Origin: Salinicoccus sp. Bachu38
Lineage (GTDB): Bacteria; Bacillota; Bacilli; Staphylococcales; Salinicoccaceae
NCBI RefSeq assembly: GCF_038561955.2
Contig: NZ_CP138333.2
Location: 1,240,001 to 1,304,000 of the forward strand
Length of the DNA: 64,000 nt
Direction: 5' to 3'
Positions 8,431 through 15,947 of this stretch are shown piece by piece. Position 1 is the stretch's first letter. Each line of letters begins with the position of its first letter. The notes under the pieces were generated by a model. The model was not told where the DNA came from and did not search any database. It saw only the letters and a program-made list of their open reading frames with translations. The position numbers and the translations under genes were made by a program.

Positions 8431-9321
8431 TTAGAGCAATATATTAAAAATGATTCCTGTACTTACGGCTGCGAACAGTATTACGGAGATGAAGGCCACC
8501 AGAAACCGCTTCCTGAAAAGTTTTGACAGGAGAACCACCTCCGGAATGCTTGCGCCGGCACCACCGATAATCAGTGCAATGACGGTTCCAAGGGACATGC
8601 CTTTGGATACCAGGGCGTCTGCGATGGGAAGCATCGTTTCAGCACGGATATACATCGGAATGCCCACCACTGAAGCGATGGAGACGGACAGGAGGCCGTC
8701 TCCACCCGCATACCCTGTAATGAATGCTTCAGGCACAAATCCATATATGAATGCACCGATGAATACACCGATGAACAAGTACGGTAACATTGGGAAGAGA
8801 AATCCCCATGCATCCTCCATCGCCTGTTTTACTTTTGAGTCTTCTTCCATCGGCACCTGTTCTTTTCTTACTTTCATTCCGACCTCCTTATAGGTTTTTG
8901 CCAGATCCAGTCTTGAAAAAATGGCGCCTGCAAAAATGCTGAAAATACCAAGAACAACAAAGTAGACGAGTGCGACTTCCCATCCAAGCAGTGCCCATAA
9001 TGTGAACATCATCACCGGATTCATCAATGGGGAAGCAATCAGAAAACTCATCGAAGGGCCAAAAGATGCCTTCGAGTTCAACAGGCCTGCCAGAATGGGG
9101 ATGGTGGAGCAGGAACAGAAAGGGGTGGCCGCACCAAAAAGTGTACCGAGCATATAACCTGCTATTTTGTTGGGGTGATTCAGCACCTTCCTTATCTTCT
9201 CTTCTGATACTATCTGCTGGAGCAGGCTGACGAAAAAACTGACGATGATGAACAGGGCGATAAGGGTGGTGAATAGAAGGAAAAACGTCCGCAGGAATTC
9301 GGTAATGGAATCAGTCATCAT
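8431..9321 (-). CDS. Permease of the DUF318/ArsP-YraQ family
   Basis: A 296-residue polytopic protein of the PF03773 permease family, which includes ArsP-type exporters of organoarsenicals. The first half carries the diagnostic GAATPFCSCSTIPILAG motif (about residues 59-75) and FLIASPLMNPVM; the second half repeats a similar helix pattern with GIPMYIRAE. A central loop of about 25 charged residues separates the halves. The start ATG has AAGGAG six bases upstream. Two operator copies at 9345-9382 sit before it. The ArsR neighbour implies metalloid or metal control, but the actual substrate is not shown by sequence. Confidence 0.87.
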   Translation of the reverse strand: MMTDSITEFLRTFFLLFTTLIALFIIVSFFVSLLQQIVSEEKIRKVLNHPNKIAGYMLGTLFGAATPFCSCSTIPILAGLLNSKASFGPSMSFLIASPLMNPVMMFTLWALLGWEVALVYFVVLGIFSIFAGAIFSRLDLAKTYKEVGMKVRKEQVPMEEDSKVKQAMEDAWGFLFPMLPYLFIGVFIGAFIYGFVPEAFITGYAGGDGLLSVSIASVVGIPMYIRAETMLPIADALVSKGMSLGTVIALIIGGAGASIPEVVLLSKLFRKRFLVAFISVILFAAVSTGIIFNILL

Positions 9322-9344
9322 CTTGGCTCCTTATCATTATATTT

Positions 9345-9382
9345 ATCAAAAGTATTTGATTTATAAATCAATAAAAATTGAT
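9345..9382. promoter_or_regulatory. Tandem ArsR-type operators before the permease
   Basis: Two copies of ATCAA-N6-TTGAT, at 9345-9360 and 9367-9382, spaced 22 bp centre to centre. A TATAAT-like -10 lies at 9336-9341 on the minus strand. The same pattern with identical arms and spacer length sits before arsR at 9747-9762. ArsR/SmtB-family operators are commonly of this ATCAA...TTGAT form. Confidence 0.78.
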
Positions 9383-9392
9383 TTATAGTATA

Positions 9393-9416
9393 AAAAAGAT
9401 ACCATCATAAGATGGT
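9393..9416 (-). terminator. Terminator overlapping the arsR stop
   Basis: On the minus strand ACCATC-TTAT-GATGGT is followed by a T6 run (9391-9398 region). The arsR stop codon lies inside the hairpin, so arsR is probably monocistronic and the permease uses its own promoter. Confidence 0.65.
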
Positions 9417-9728
9417 TGAGCAAGTATCTTCTGACAATGTACCCTGCAAATGTGATTCATTGACTCTGTAGTAGTTCCAAGTTCCATGCTTTTCGGTCGA
9501 AAGGATATCCGCATCGACAAGCTTCTTCAAATGGTAGGAGATTTTCGACTGTTTCAGATCCAGCATTTCCTCCAGATCACATACACAGAGCTGCTTATTG
9601 GTACTTTTGCTGATTTCATTGATTATCTTCAATCGCGTCCTGTCCGCAAGTGCATTGAACATCTGCTCATAGGTTTCCAGGTTTTTTTCATAGGCCGTAC
9701 CATCCTTGCTGTTCGTCGGTTGCACCAT
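9405..9728 (-). CDS. arsR: ArsR/SmtB-family metal-sensing repressor
   Basis: A 107-residue winged-helix repressor of the ArsR family. The fold is visible as ALADRTRLKIINEI, the metal-site helix with CVCDLEEML, the recognition helix KQSKISYHLKKL, and the wing TEKHGTWNYYRV. CVCDL is the arsenic/antimony-type cysteine site; a further cysteine lies near the C-terminus. The start is the ATG with AGGAGG seven bases upstream; a longer frame lacks a ribosome site. Three ATCAA-N6-TTGAT sites, one before itself and two before the permease, point to autoregulation and control of the permease. Release by arsenite-like ligands is family knowledge. Confidence 0.88.
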   Translation of the reverse strand: MVQPTNSKDGTAYEKNLETYEQMFNALADRTRLKIINEISKSTNKQLCVCDLEEMLDLKQSKISYHLKKLVDADILSTEKHGTWNYYRVNESHLQGTLSEDTCSTIL

Positions 9729-9746
9729 TCCCGCCCTCCTTATTAA

Positions 9747-9762
9747 ATCAATTTTATTTGAT
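9747..9762. promoter_or_regulatory. ArsR-type operator before arsR
   Basis: ATCAATTTTATTTGAT, matching the ATCAA-N6-TTGAT pattern of the two sites before the permease. It lies between the AT-rich promoter region and the arsR ribosome site, fitting autorepression. Confidence 0.75.
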
Positions 9763-9824
9763 ATATATATAGTGTATATCTTTCCTTTTGAAAATGCAAG
9801 CATATTGAAATTTCCGATTATTGT

Positions 9825-9853
9825 TTGACATGGGCGTGAATCTTCACTATTAT
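9825..9853 (+). promoter_or_regulatory. Promoter of the thiamine operon
   Basis: -35 TTGACA (9825-9830) and -10 TATTAT (9848-9853) with a 17-bp spacer, ending about 18 bases before the TPP riboswitch. Confidence 0.82.
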
Positions 9854-9870
9854 TGGAGTCAATCGAATAG

Positions 9871-9961
9871 CAACACCACTAGGGGTGCTTTTTGCTGAGA
9901 CAGCCGTTGGGCTGATCCCTTGGACCTGATCTGGATAATACCAGCGTAGGGAAGTGGGTTG
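9871..9961 (+). promoter_or_regulatory. TPP riboswitch (THI element)
   Basis: All conserved parts are visible: the closing P1 stem (CAACACCACT with AGTGGGTTG), ACTAGGGGTGC, GCTGAGA, and the ACCTGATCTGGATAATACCAG and GTAGGGAAGT blocks. It lies directly before a terminator hairpin and the tenA-thiDME genes. By analogy with Gram-positive THI elements, TPP binding should favour the terminator and switch the salvage genes off. Confidence 0.97.
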
Positions 9962-9987
9962 GTCCGGCATATCCTGCCTCCATACTG

Positions 9988-10018
9988 AACCCGTTTCCTG
10001 CGCTGGAAACGGGTTTTT
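9988..10018 (+). terminator. Riboswitch-controlled terminator
   Basis: AACCCGTTTCC pairs with GGAAACGGGTT around TGCGCT, followed by T residues, between the TPP aptamer and the tenA ribosome site. Confidence 0.9.
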
Positions 10019-10040
10019 ATATTGGAAAAGGAGAGATCAT

Positions 10041-10724
10041 ATGCTGACTGAAGAGTTGAGAAATGAAGCGGAACCGATCATCGAAGCAATCTATAATGAC
10101 ACTTTCATCCAGGGGCTGATACATGGAAACATCGATGCGGCTGCAGTCATCCATTACCTGAGGGCGGATTCATTGTATTTGGAGGAGTTTGCGAATCTCT
10201 ATGCAATGCTGATTGCCAAATCCGATTCGAAGGACACTGTGAAATTCCTTCTGAGTCAGATGGAATTCCTGCTCGAAGGTGAAAGCGAAGCGCACGCAGT
10301 ACTGGCGCAGGCGGTCGATATGCCCTATGAGGATATCATCAGGGACGGGGCGTGGTATCCATCCGCCGACCACTACATCAAACATATGTACTTCAATGCA
10401 TTCTCGAGGGAGAATATCGCATTCACTTTGAGTGCGATGGCACCATGTCCATATGTCTACAGAAGGATTGCCGAGAAGGCGATGGCGCGGCATACATTTG
10501 AAGCCGGCCATCCTTATCGCGGCTGGTTTGAATTCTACGCCAGGGACATGGATGATACGCTCGATGTGATGCTGACGATAATCGATAACGAAGCGGAAAG
10601 AATGCCGGCTGAAGACATGAAGCAGCTCAGAAGGAATTTCATCGAAAGTGTGGAACATGAAAGGCGCTTCTTCAATATGGCGGCGACGAAAGAACGCTGG
10701 ATGGAGGTGGATGTCCATGCATAG
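10041..10724 (+). CDS. tenA: TenA family aminopyrimidine aminohydrolase (thiaminase II)
   Basis: Hydrolyses amino-HMP precursors (base-degraded thiamine) to HMP for thiamine salvage. The 227 residues fit the all-helical TenA fold. The probable catalytic cysteine is C136 in MAPCPYVY, matching Cys135 of Bacillus TenA, and the C-terminal ESVEHERRFF carries the conserved glutamate. The start ATG at 10041 has AAAGGAGAG upstream; a longer open frame runs back into the riboswitch and is not used. It is the first gene of the TPP-riboswitch operon and overlaps thiD by eight bases. Confidence 0.92.
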   Translation: MLTEELRNEAEPIIEAIYNDTFIQGLIHGNIDAAAVIHYLRADSLYLEEFANLYAMLIAKSDSKDTVKFLLSQMEFLLEGESEAHAVLAQAVDMPYEDIIRDGAWYPSADHYIKHMYFNAFSRENIAFTLSAMAPCPYVYRRIAEKAMARHTFEAGHPYRGWFEFYARDMDDTLDVMLTIIDNEAERMPAEDMKQLRRNFIESVEHERRFFNMAATKERWMEVDVHA

Positions 10725-11523
10725 GATGCCGATTGCACTGACGGTGGCAGGAACGGACCCAACCGGCGGCGCGGGGGTGCTGGCAGACAGCAAGGCCTTC
10801 CATTCGAGAGGCGTATACGGCATGGCGGCCGTGACTTCGCTGACTGCCCAGAATACGATGGGCGTACAGGATGTGTTCAATGTTCCTGCAGAGTTTCTGG
10901 AGAAGCAGCTCGAGAGCATATTCAGTGACGAAGTGCCCCATGCGATGAAGAGTGGAATGGTCGCGACAATCGATATGATGGTAGTGGTTGCGAATATGGT
11001 GGAGGATTATAATATTCCTTTCGTCATCGATCCGGTCATGATCGCCACGAGTGGAGATGCGCTGATAGAAGAGGAATCGATCGAATTCCTCAGGAGTACG
11101 CTGCTTCCTGCGGCACTTACCGTCACGCCGAACATCCATGAGGCCGAGAAGATTACAGGGCATAAGATCGAGAAGGAAGCGGATGTCAGGAAGGCCGCCC
11201 GAATATTCCTTGATGAAATCGGTGTGCACAGTGTGACGATAAAGGGTGGGCATTTGGAAGGTGATGCTGTGGATTATCTTTTTACGCATGAGGACACAGT
11301 CATTCTGAGTGAACCGCGTATAGAAACCAGTCACACACACGGCACAGGGTGCACATTCTCTGCTGTAATGACGGCAGAGCTCGCAAAGGGAAAGACGCTT
11401 GAAGAGAGTTTCCGACTGGCAAAAAGATATATTACATCCGCCATCAGGAACAGTCCGGGCATCGGCAAAGGCAACGGTCCGGTCAACCATTTCAGTTTCA
11501 GGGAGGAACAGGTTCATGAATAG
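10717..11523 (+). CDS. thiD: Hydroxymethylpyrimidine (phosphomethylpyrimidine) kinase
   Basis: Phosphorylates HMP to HMP-P and HMP-PP, feeding the pyrimidine half of thiamine. The ribokinase-like fold shows as AGTDPTGGAGVLADSK near the N-terminus, VIDPVMIATSG in the middle, VTPNIHEAEKITG, and the C-terminal THGTGCTFSAVMTAELAKG anion-hole/catalytic aspartate region. 268 residues is normal. The start ATG at 10717 has GGAGG nine bases upstream inside the tenA end; the alternative ATG is three codons later. It overlaps its neighbours by eight bases on both sides, suggesting translational coupling. Confidence 0.94.
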   Translation: MHRMPIALTVAGTDPTGGAGVLADSKAFHSRGVYGMAAVTSLTAQNTMGVQDVFNVPAEFLEKQLESIFSDEVPHAMKSGMVATIDMMVVVANMVEDYNIPFVIDPVMIATSGDALIEEESIEFLRSTLLPAALTVTPNIHEAEKITGHKIEKEADVRKAARIFLDEIGVHSVTIKGGHLEGDAVDYLFTHEDTVILSEPRIETSHTHGTGCTFSAVMTAELAKGKTLEESFRLAKRYITSAIRNSPGIGKGNGPVNHFSFREEQVHE

Positions 11524-12301
11524 ATTGGAAAGATTGAGAAAAGAAAATCCTCTGGTCGTCTGCATTACCAATGACGTGGTAAAAAACTTTATGGCAAACG
11601 GCATGCTGGCAATCGGCGCTTCTCCAATAATGAGCGGGGAAATATCGGAGTCTGAGGATCTGATGCAGGCGGCATCGGCACTATTGATCAACATCGGTAC
11701 GGCGGACCGCGCCAAGGCGCATCTGATGGATGAGATGATGGAATCAGCGAATGAGAACGGGATTCCCATCATTTTTGATCCAGTCGGTTTCGGTGCGTCA
11801 CGCTTCCGTGTGGATATTACGGAAGATCTGCTTGCCCGCCATAAAGTGGCGCTCATCAAAGGCAACGCTGGAGAGATGCTGGCACTCTCCGGGTCAGAAA
11901 GCCGGATGAAAGGTGTGGATTCTGCCGAAGCGGGAAATACTACAGAAATCGCCGAAGCCGTCCATCGAAGATATGGCGTCCCGGCACTGGTCACGGGAGA
12001 GAAGGATGCACTGGCAACGGAGCACGGGGTGACGACGATGGTCAATGGCCATGGCCTGCAGGGCAAGATTACAGGCTCCGGATGCCTGCTCGGCGGCATC
12101 ACGGCTGCGTTCATCGGCACTGCGGACACTTTCGAAAGGGAGGCGGTTGTGGACGCTGTGAGCTACTACAATCTGTGTGCCGAAGCGGCTGCAGGCAAGT
12201 GTGCCATACCTGCGCCGGGCACCTTCATAGCCGGCCTCATCGATGAACTGTACCTGAACGACGATACTCTGCTTGAAGACAGTCTGGTTGGGGGCATATG
12301 A
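11516..12301 (+). CDS. thiM: Hydroxyethylthiazole kinase
   Basis: Phosphorylates hydroxyethylthiazole (THZ) for salvage of the thiazole half of thiamine. Visible are the N-terminal VVCITNDVVKNFMANGMLAIGASPIMS substrate region, the VIFDPVG-like FDPVGFGAS stretch, and the C-terminal GSGCLLGGITAAF catalytic loop. A usual substitution is seen: the ITNxVV motif keeps the asparagine. At 261 residues it is full length. The start ATG at 11516 lies behind GGGAGG within the end of thiD, and the stop overlaps the thiE start. Confidence 0.94.
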   Translation: MNRLERLRKENPLVVCITNDVVKNFMANGMLAIGASPIMSGEISESEDLMQAASALLINIGTADRAKAHLMDEMMESANENGIPIIFDPVGFGASRFRVDITEDLLARHKVALIKGNAGEMLALSGSESRMKGVDSAEAGNTTEIAEAVHRRYGVPALVTGEKDALATEHGVTTMVNGHGLQGKITGSGCLLGGITAAFIGTADTFEREAVVDAVSYYNLCAEAAAGKCAIPAPGTFIAGLIDELYLNDDTLLEDSLVGGI

Positions 12302-12924
12302 TGGACCGGGAACTGCTCAGGCTCTATTTCATCTGTGGCAGTGAGGATGCGAAAGGGGAGCCCCTTGAAACCATACGCGAAGCACTGGAAGGCGGGGTGA
12401 CCATTTTCCAGCTCAGGGAGAAGGGGACGCATCCACTCGAGGGGGAGGCATTGATCCGTTTCGCTTCGGACATCAAAGCAATATGCAAAGAGCATGATGT
12501 GCCGTTCATCGTCAATGACGACTGGAAGCTGGCTGAAGCGGTGGACGCTGACGGCATCCATCTGGGTCAGGATGACATGGCAGTATCCGATCTCCCTGAA
12601 TATTTTGATGATAAGATCATCGGCCTGTCTGTAAGGGACGCAGCCGAACTTGAAGTGAGCAGCTTGGAAAAGGTCGACTACGTTGGTACAGGACCGGTAT
12701 TCACCACACCTTCAAAGGCAGATGCAGGTGCAGCGATCGGTATCGAGGGTCTGGTCGAAATGAGACGGTTGATCGGCGATACGCCGATGGTCGCAATCGG
12801 CGGCATCAATGAAACAAACTACAAGGCCTGTCTGGATAGCGGAGCCGACGGCATCTCCCTCATCTCTGCAATCGCTTGGGCAGAAGATGTAAAAGGGGCA
12901 GCATCCGGCTTTCTCGATGGATGA
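12298..12924 (+). CDS. thiE: Thiamine-phosphate synthase
   Basis: Joins HMP-PP and THZ-P to thiamine monophosphate. The TIM-barrel marks are VTIFQLREKG (diphosphate site), FIVNDDWKLA, ADGIHLGQDDM, YVGTGPVFTTPSKADAG, and the terminal VAIGGIN and DGISLISA phosphate loops. The 208 residues match the family. The start overlaps the thiM stop (ATGATG). It is the last gene of the salvage operon; de novo genes thiC and thiG are not here, so the operon rebuilds thiamine from recovered halves. Confidence 0.95.
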   Translation: MMDRELLRLYFICGSEDAKGEPLETIREALEGGVTIFQLREKGTHPLEGEALIRFASDIKAICKEHDVPFIVNDDWKLAEAVDADGIHLGQDDMAVSDLPEYFDDKIIGLSVRDAAELEVSSLEKVDYVGTGPVFTTPSKADAGAAIGIEGLVEMRRLIGDTPMVAIGGINETNYKACLDSGADGISLISAIAWAEDVKGAASGFLDG

Positions 12925-13010
12925 TTACACTCAAGTGATCCCCGTTTACATATATTAGGTGATACTGTAATATTGTATTTTAATATTCAGATAAAAATGG
13001 GGGGAGAACA

Positions 13011-13448
13011 TTGAAGAAGATATTATCATCGCTTTTTTTATTGACCATCATGCTGATTGCGGGATGCAGCAATGATGACGAGCTGTCCGGCAGAACCTTC
13101 GATCTGGCCTATCCCCCTGGACCGGTCAGTGAAGGTGATGGGATGGAAGACCACAATGTATTCATGACATTGAGTTTTGATGATGGAAAAGTCGTGAGGG
13201 AAGATGGCAATGAAGTCGAGGGCCAGTACGACCTGGATGCGGAGACGCTTTCCATCCTCTTTGAACATGACGAAGAAACGCTGAATGTCGAGTTTGATGA
13301 ATTCAATGGGAGTGACAGGACTTTCAGCGCCTATAATGCCATAGTTTCGAACGCCACACTGGATAAGTCTGAGGGGGAGCTGAGCTACCTGATGACTCTC
13401 GGTAATGAGTTCAGCATGCAGTTTCCGGTAGAATTCATAGAGAAGTGA
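13011..13448 (+). CDS. Putative lipoprotein, unknown function
   Basis: A 145-residue secreted lipoprotein: signal peptide 1-18 with lipobox LIAGC and lipidated C19, followed by an acidic domain. The later part (about 45-145) reads as alternating beta strands, as in small lipocalin-like or YP-type lipoproteins. Start is TTG behind GGGGGAG. I do not recognise a specific family. It is monocistronic, between the thiamine operon and the zinc-finger gene. Confidence 0.75.
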   Translation: MKKILSSLFLLTIMLIAGCSNDDELSGRTFDLAYPPGPVSEGDGMEDHNVFMTLSFDDGKVVREDGNEVEGQYDLDAETLSILFEHDEETLNVEFDEFNGSDRTFSAYNAIVSNATLDKSEGELSYLMTLGNEFSMQFPVEFIEK

Positions 13449-13526
13449 GGGAAGCACCCTTTATGGGCGAAAGGATAGGGATTTGAAAAGAATGCATAGT
13501 GGAAAAGCAAGGGAGTGGGGGAAATT

Positions 13527-13847
13527 ATGCCTGAAGTCTATGGGAACACAATCGATGAAAAGACCCGTTGCGTTCATTATCACTCGGCTGAAGACATCAT
13601 TGCCATCAGGTTCAGATGCTGTGATAAATATTATCCATGCTACAGATGCCATAATGACAAAGAGGACCATGCCATTATTCCCTGGGAGAAGGAAAAATAC
13701 GATGAACATGCCATATTGTGTGGTGTCTGCAACAGAGAACATACCATCAGCGAATATATGAATACTGGCAGATGTCTGCAGTGTGGTTCCGAGTTCAATG
13801 AAGGATGCAAGCTGCATCATCATATCTATTTTGAAGAAAATGGATAG
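13527..13847 (+). CDS. CHY zinc finger protein
   Basis: A 106-residue cytosolic protein with the CHY zinc-finger pattern: CVHYHSAEDIIAIRFRCC near the N-terminus, CYRCHND, CGVCNREHT, CLQCGSEF and the terminal CKLHHHIYF. These Cys/His pairs should bind several zinc ions. Eukaryotic homologues include ubiquitin ligases; bacterial members have no known function. The start is put at the ATG giving MPEVYGN, matching staphylococcal homologues I recall; an in-frame GTG 12 bases upstream is possible. Confidence 0.85.
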   Translation: MPEVYGNTIDEKTRCVHYHSAEDIIAIRFRCCDKYYPCYRCHNDKEDHAIIPWEKEKYDEHAILCGVCNREHTISEYMNTGRCLQCGSEFNEGCKLHHHIYFEENG

Positions 13848-13863
13848 TAGAATGCCATAGGGA

Positions 13864-13899
13864 AAAGCCTCTGTCCATTTGATTGGAAGAGGCTTTAAA
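13864..13899. terminator. Terminator between convergent genes
   Basis: AAAGCCTC...GAGGCTTT inverted repeat with an inner CCA/TGG pairing, between the CHY zinc finger gene and the convergent antiporter gene. It is followed by T/A-rich sequence on both strands. Confidence 0.7.
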
Positions 13900-13913
13900 A
13901 ATGAGGAAAATCA

Positions 13914-15113
13914 TCATTTAATCAATTTTTTGGACAAAGGCGAAACGCCAAGGCTCTGGATGACAAGTGAGAGGAAAACGGATGCGAAACCAAGTGAAAT
14001 GATGATGTCCGCATCACCGGAACTGGTTTGGGAGTACAGGCTCAGAATCAAGTAGACCGACATGGAACCTTTCAGTCCGGACCATGATATGAGCACCGAT
14101 TCCCTCCAATTGATTTTGTGCCGCCATTTGGAAAACATTTGTGTAGTCCCCATGATCACAATGAAACGGATGATCAATGACAGCGCAAAAATGATGAGGG
14201 CAAACCCCCATGAACCAAATAGGAGCGCATCTGCTGCTTGTATGCCGATCAACAGGAAGAGCAGTGAGAGGATGGAAGGTTCGACAATATTCCAAAAGCC
14301 ATCCAACGATTCCCGGAAGTGCTCTTCCTTGCTTGCAGTGCCATACTCGAATGACAGCATTATACCTGCGAAGACGGTGGCGAGCACACCTGACACACTG
14401 ATTGCTTCAGCAAGGTTGAATATGCCGTAGGCTAATATGATACTGAGCATCACCTGATACTGCCTGTGATGGGTGAAGTGGACCGCTTTAGCCATTAGCC
14501 AACCGAATATTACACCAAGGGCAGCACCCCCCACGGAGACGAGGAGGAATTCCCCGATGAAGGAGAAAACCGAAACGGAACGGTTGCCGGTGAACATGCC
14601 CGCAAGGACACTGAAGATGACGATGCTGGTGCCATCATTAATCATCGACTCCCCTTCGACTACGTCCGCCACCTTCTCGTCCCCTGCCGCTTTCTTGATG
14701 ACCGAGACGACAGAAACCGGGTCAGTCGGTGTAAGAATCGCAGCAAGCAGCAGCGCGCCTACGAAAGAGATGGATACAAACGGCCCGCTGAGTGCATATA
14801 TGGCAGCGCCAAGAAGAGCGACGGTGATCATGATGCCAACGGTCGCAAGGAAGATGATGATACCACCATTCTTCCTGAGTCCATCTGCAGGGAACTGGTA
14901 GGCTGATGTAAAGAGCAGGGCCGGCAGGAAGACATGATATATCGTCCGCTCCGTCACTTCGACAGTGGAGAAATATGGAATGAAGTAAAGGCCGATGCCC
15001 AACATCAGAAGAATGATGGGTACTGGAAAGTTTTCCTGCTTTTTGTCGATTGTGAATATGAGATATCCGATGAAAAGGAGAATGATGATTTGTGATGTTG
15101 TCAAAAGGACCAC
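13914..15113 (-). CDS. Cation:proton antiporter (CPA1, NhaP-like)
   Basis: A membrane antiporter of about 400 residues with about 12 helices, expected to exchange Na+ or K+ for H+, which suits a salt-tolerant coccus. The CPA1 core is visible in AAILTPTDPVSVVSVIKKA and GESMINDGTSIVIF (the ND motif), and the later SWSGLKGSMSVYL segment. The true start is unclear: the frame runs up to 15185, but its ATG-free upstream part has only TTG/GTG starts without a clear ribosome site. GTG at 15113 is taken here; TTG at 15104 is equally possible. Confidence 0.85.
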   Translation of the reverse strand: MVLLTTSQIIILLFIGYLIFTIDKKQENFPVPIILLMLGIGLYFIPYFSTVEVTERTIYHVFLPALLFTSAYQFPADGLRKNGGIIIFLATVGIMITVALLGAAIYALSGPFVSISFVGALLLAAILTPTDPVSVVSVIKKAAGDEKVADVVEGESMINDGTSIVIFSVLAGMFTGNRSVSVFSFIGEFLLVSVGGAALGVIFGWLMAKAVHFTHHRQYQVMLSIILAYGIFNLAEAISVSGVLATVFAGIMLSFEYGTASKEEHFRESLDGFWNIVEPSILSLLFLLIGIQAADALLFGSWGFALIIFALSLIIRFIVIMGTTQMFSKWRHKINWRESVLISWSGLKGSMSVYLILSLYSQTSSGDADIIISLGFASVFLSLVIQSLGVSPLSKKLIK

Positions 15114-15252
15114 TTCCCGAATCGAATGATAATTTCCAATTCCCTCCAAAATGAAGTATAAACTTGTTGCATGACCTACCTTCAACGGGTATGGCTATTA
15201 AAAGGAAAGCTGTAAAAACGGAATTCCTGAAGAAGGAGGGATGGAGGGAGTT

Positions 15253-15858
15253 ATGCAGAACTGGCTGACGGATATAATGAATGATTTCGGCTATATCGGC
15301 ATTGCATTCCTGATTGCTGTTGAGAATATCTTTCCTCCCATACCCTCTGAAGTCGTGCTGACATTCGGTGGTTTCATGACCACACAGTCAAACTTGAGCA
15401 TTACAGGAGTCGTCATTTCAGCAACCGCAGGATCTGTCGGAGGCGCTGTCGTATTGTATTTCCTCGGGATGCAGCTCGGTGTAGAAAGATTGGAGAAGAT
15501 AGTGGGCAGGTGGGGGCATATCCTCCGACTTGAGAAGAAGGACATCCACAAAGCTCAGGGGTGGTTTGATAAATACGGCTCCTGGACAGTATTCTTCTGC
15601 CGCTTTATCCCATTGATGCGCAGCTTGATTTCCATTCCCGCCGGCATGGCGAAAATGAACATCATTCTGTTCCTTGTACTGACAACTGCAGGTACACTGA
15701 TCTGGAATGTTGTTCTGGTCTATCTTGGCGCCTCCGTCGGCAATTCATGGCAGACGATCGTAGACTATATGAATGTGTACTCCGCAATTGTCTATTCGAT
15801 ACTGATCGTCCTTGCGCTTATTTTCGTGCACCTGTTCATAAGGAAAAAGAAGAAATGA
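15253..15858 (+). CDS. DedA family membrane protein
   Basis: A 201-residue DedA/VTT-domain protein with about five hydrophobic segments. Family members flip lipids (undecaprenyl phosphate or phosphatidylethanolamine) and support proton-motive force. Family marks include ENIFPPIPSEVVL, GSVGGAVVLYFLG, and FFCRFIPLMRSLISIPAGMAKM. Start is the ATG at 15253 with GGAGGG about six bases upstream; the ATG 12 bases earlier abuts its ribosome site. It is divergent from the antiporter. Confidence 0.9.
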   Translation: MQNWLTDIMNDFGYIGIAFLIAVENIFPPIPSEVVLTFGGFMTTQSNLSITGVVISATAGSVGGAVVLYFLGMQLGVERLEKIVGRWGHILRLEKKDIHKAQGWFDKYGSWTVFFCRFIPLMRSLISIPAGMAKMNIILFLVLTTAGTLIWNVVLVYLGASVGNSWQTIVDYMNVYSAIVYSILIVLALIFVHLFIRKKKK

Positions 15859-15871
15859 GTTGAGATAATGA

Positions 15872-15918
15872 GACAGCCTGCCGCTCCCGTATGGAGTCGG
15901 CAGGCTGTCCCAGTTTTT
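15872..15918. terminator. Strong bidirectional terminator
   Basis: GACAGCCTGCCGCTCC pairs with 15893-15909 (one bulge), loop CGTAT, with a T5 run at 15914-15918. It lies between DedA and the convergent S41 peptidase gene. Confidence 0.88.
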
Positions 15919-15947
15919 CAGGGATCAGAAGCGAGAAGTACAGCAAC

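Noticed and set aside
10672-12129. Long open frame on the minus strand opposite tenA/thiD/thiM
   Set aside because: Shadow of well-supported thiamine genes; no ribosome site and no protein family.
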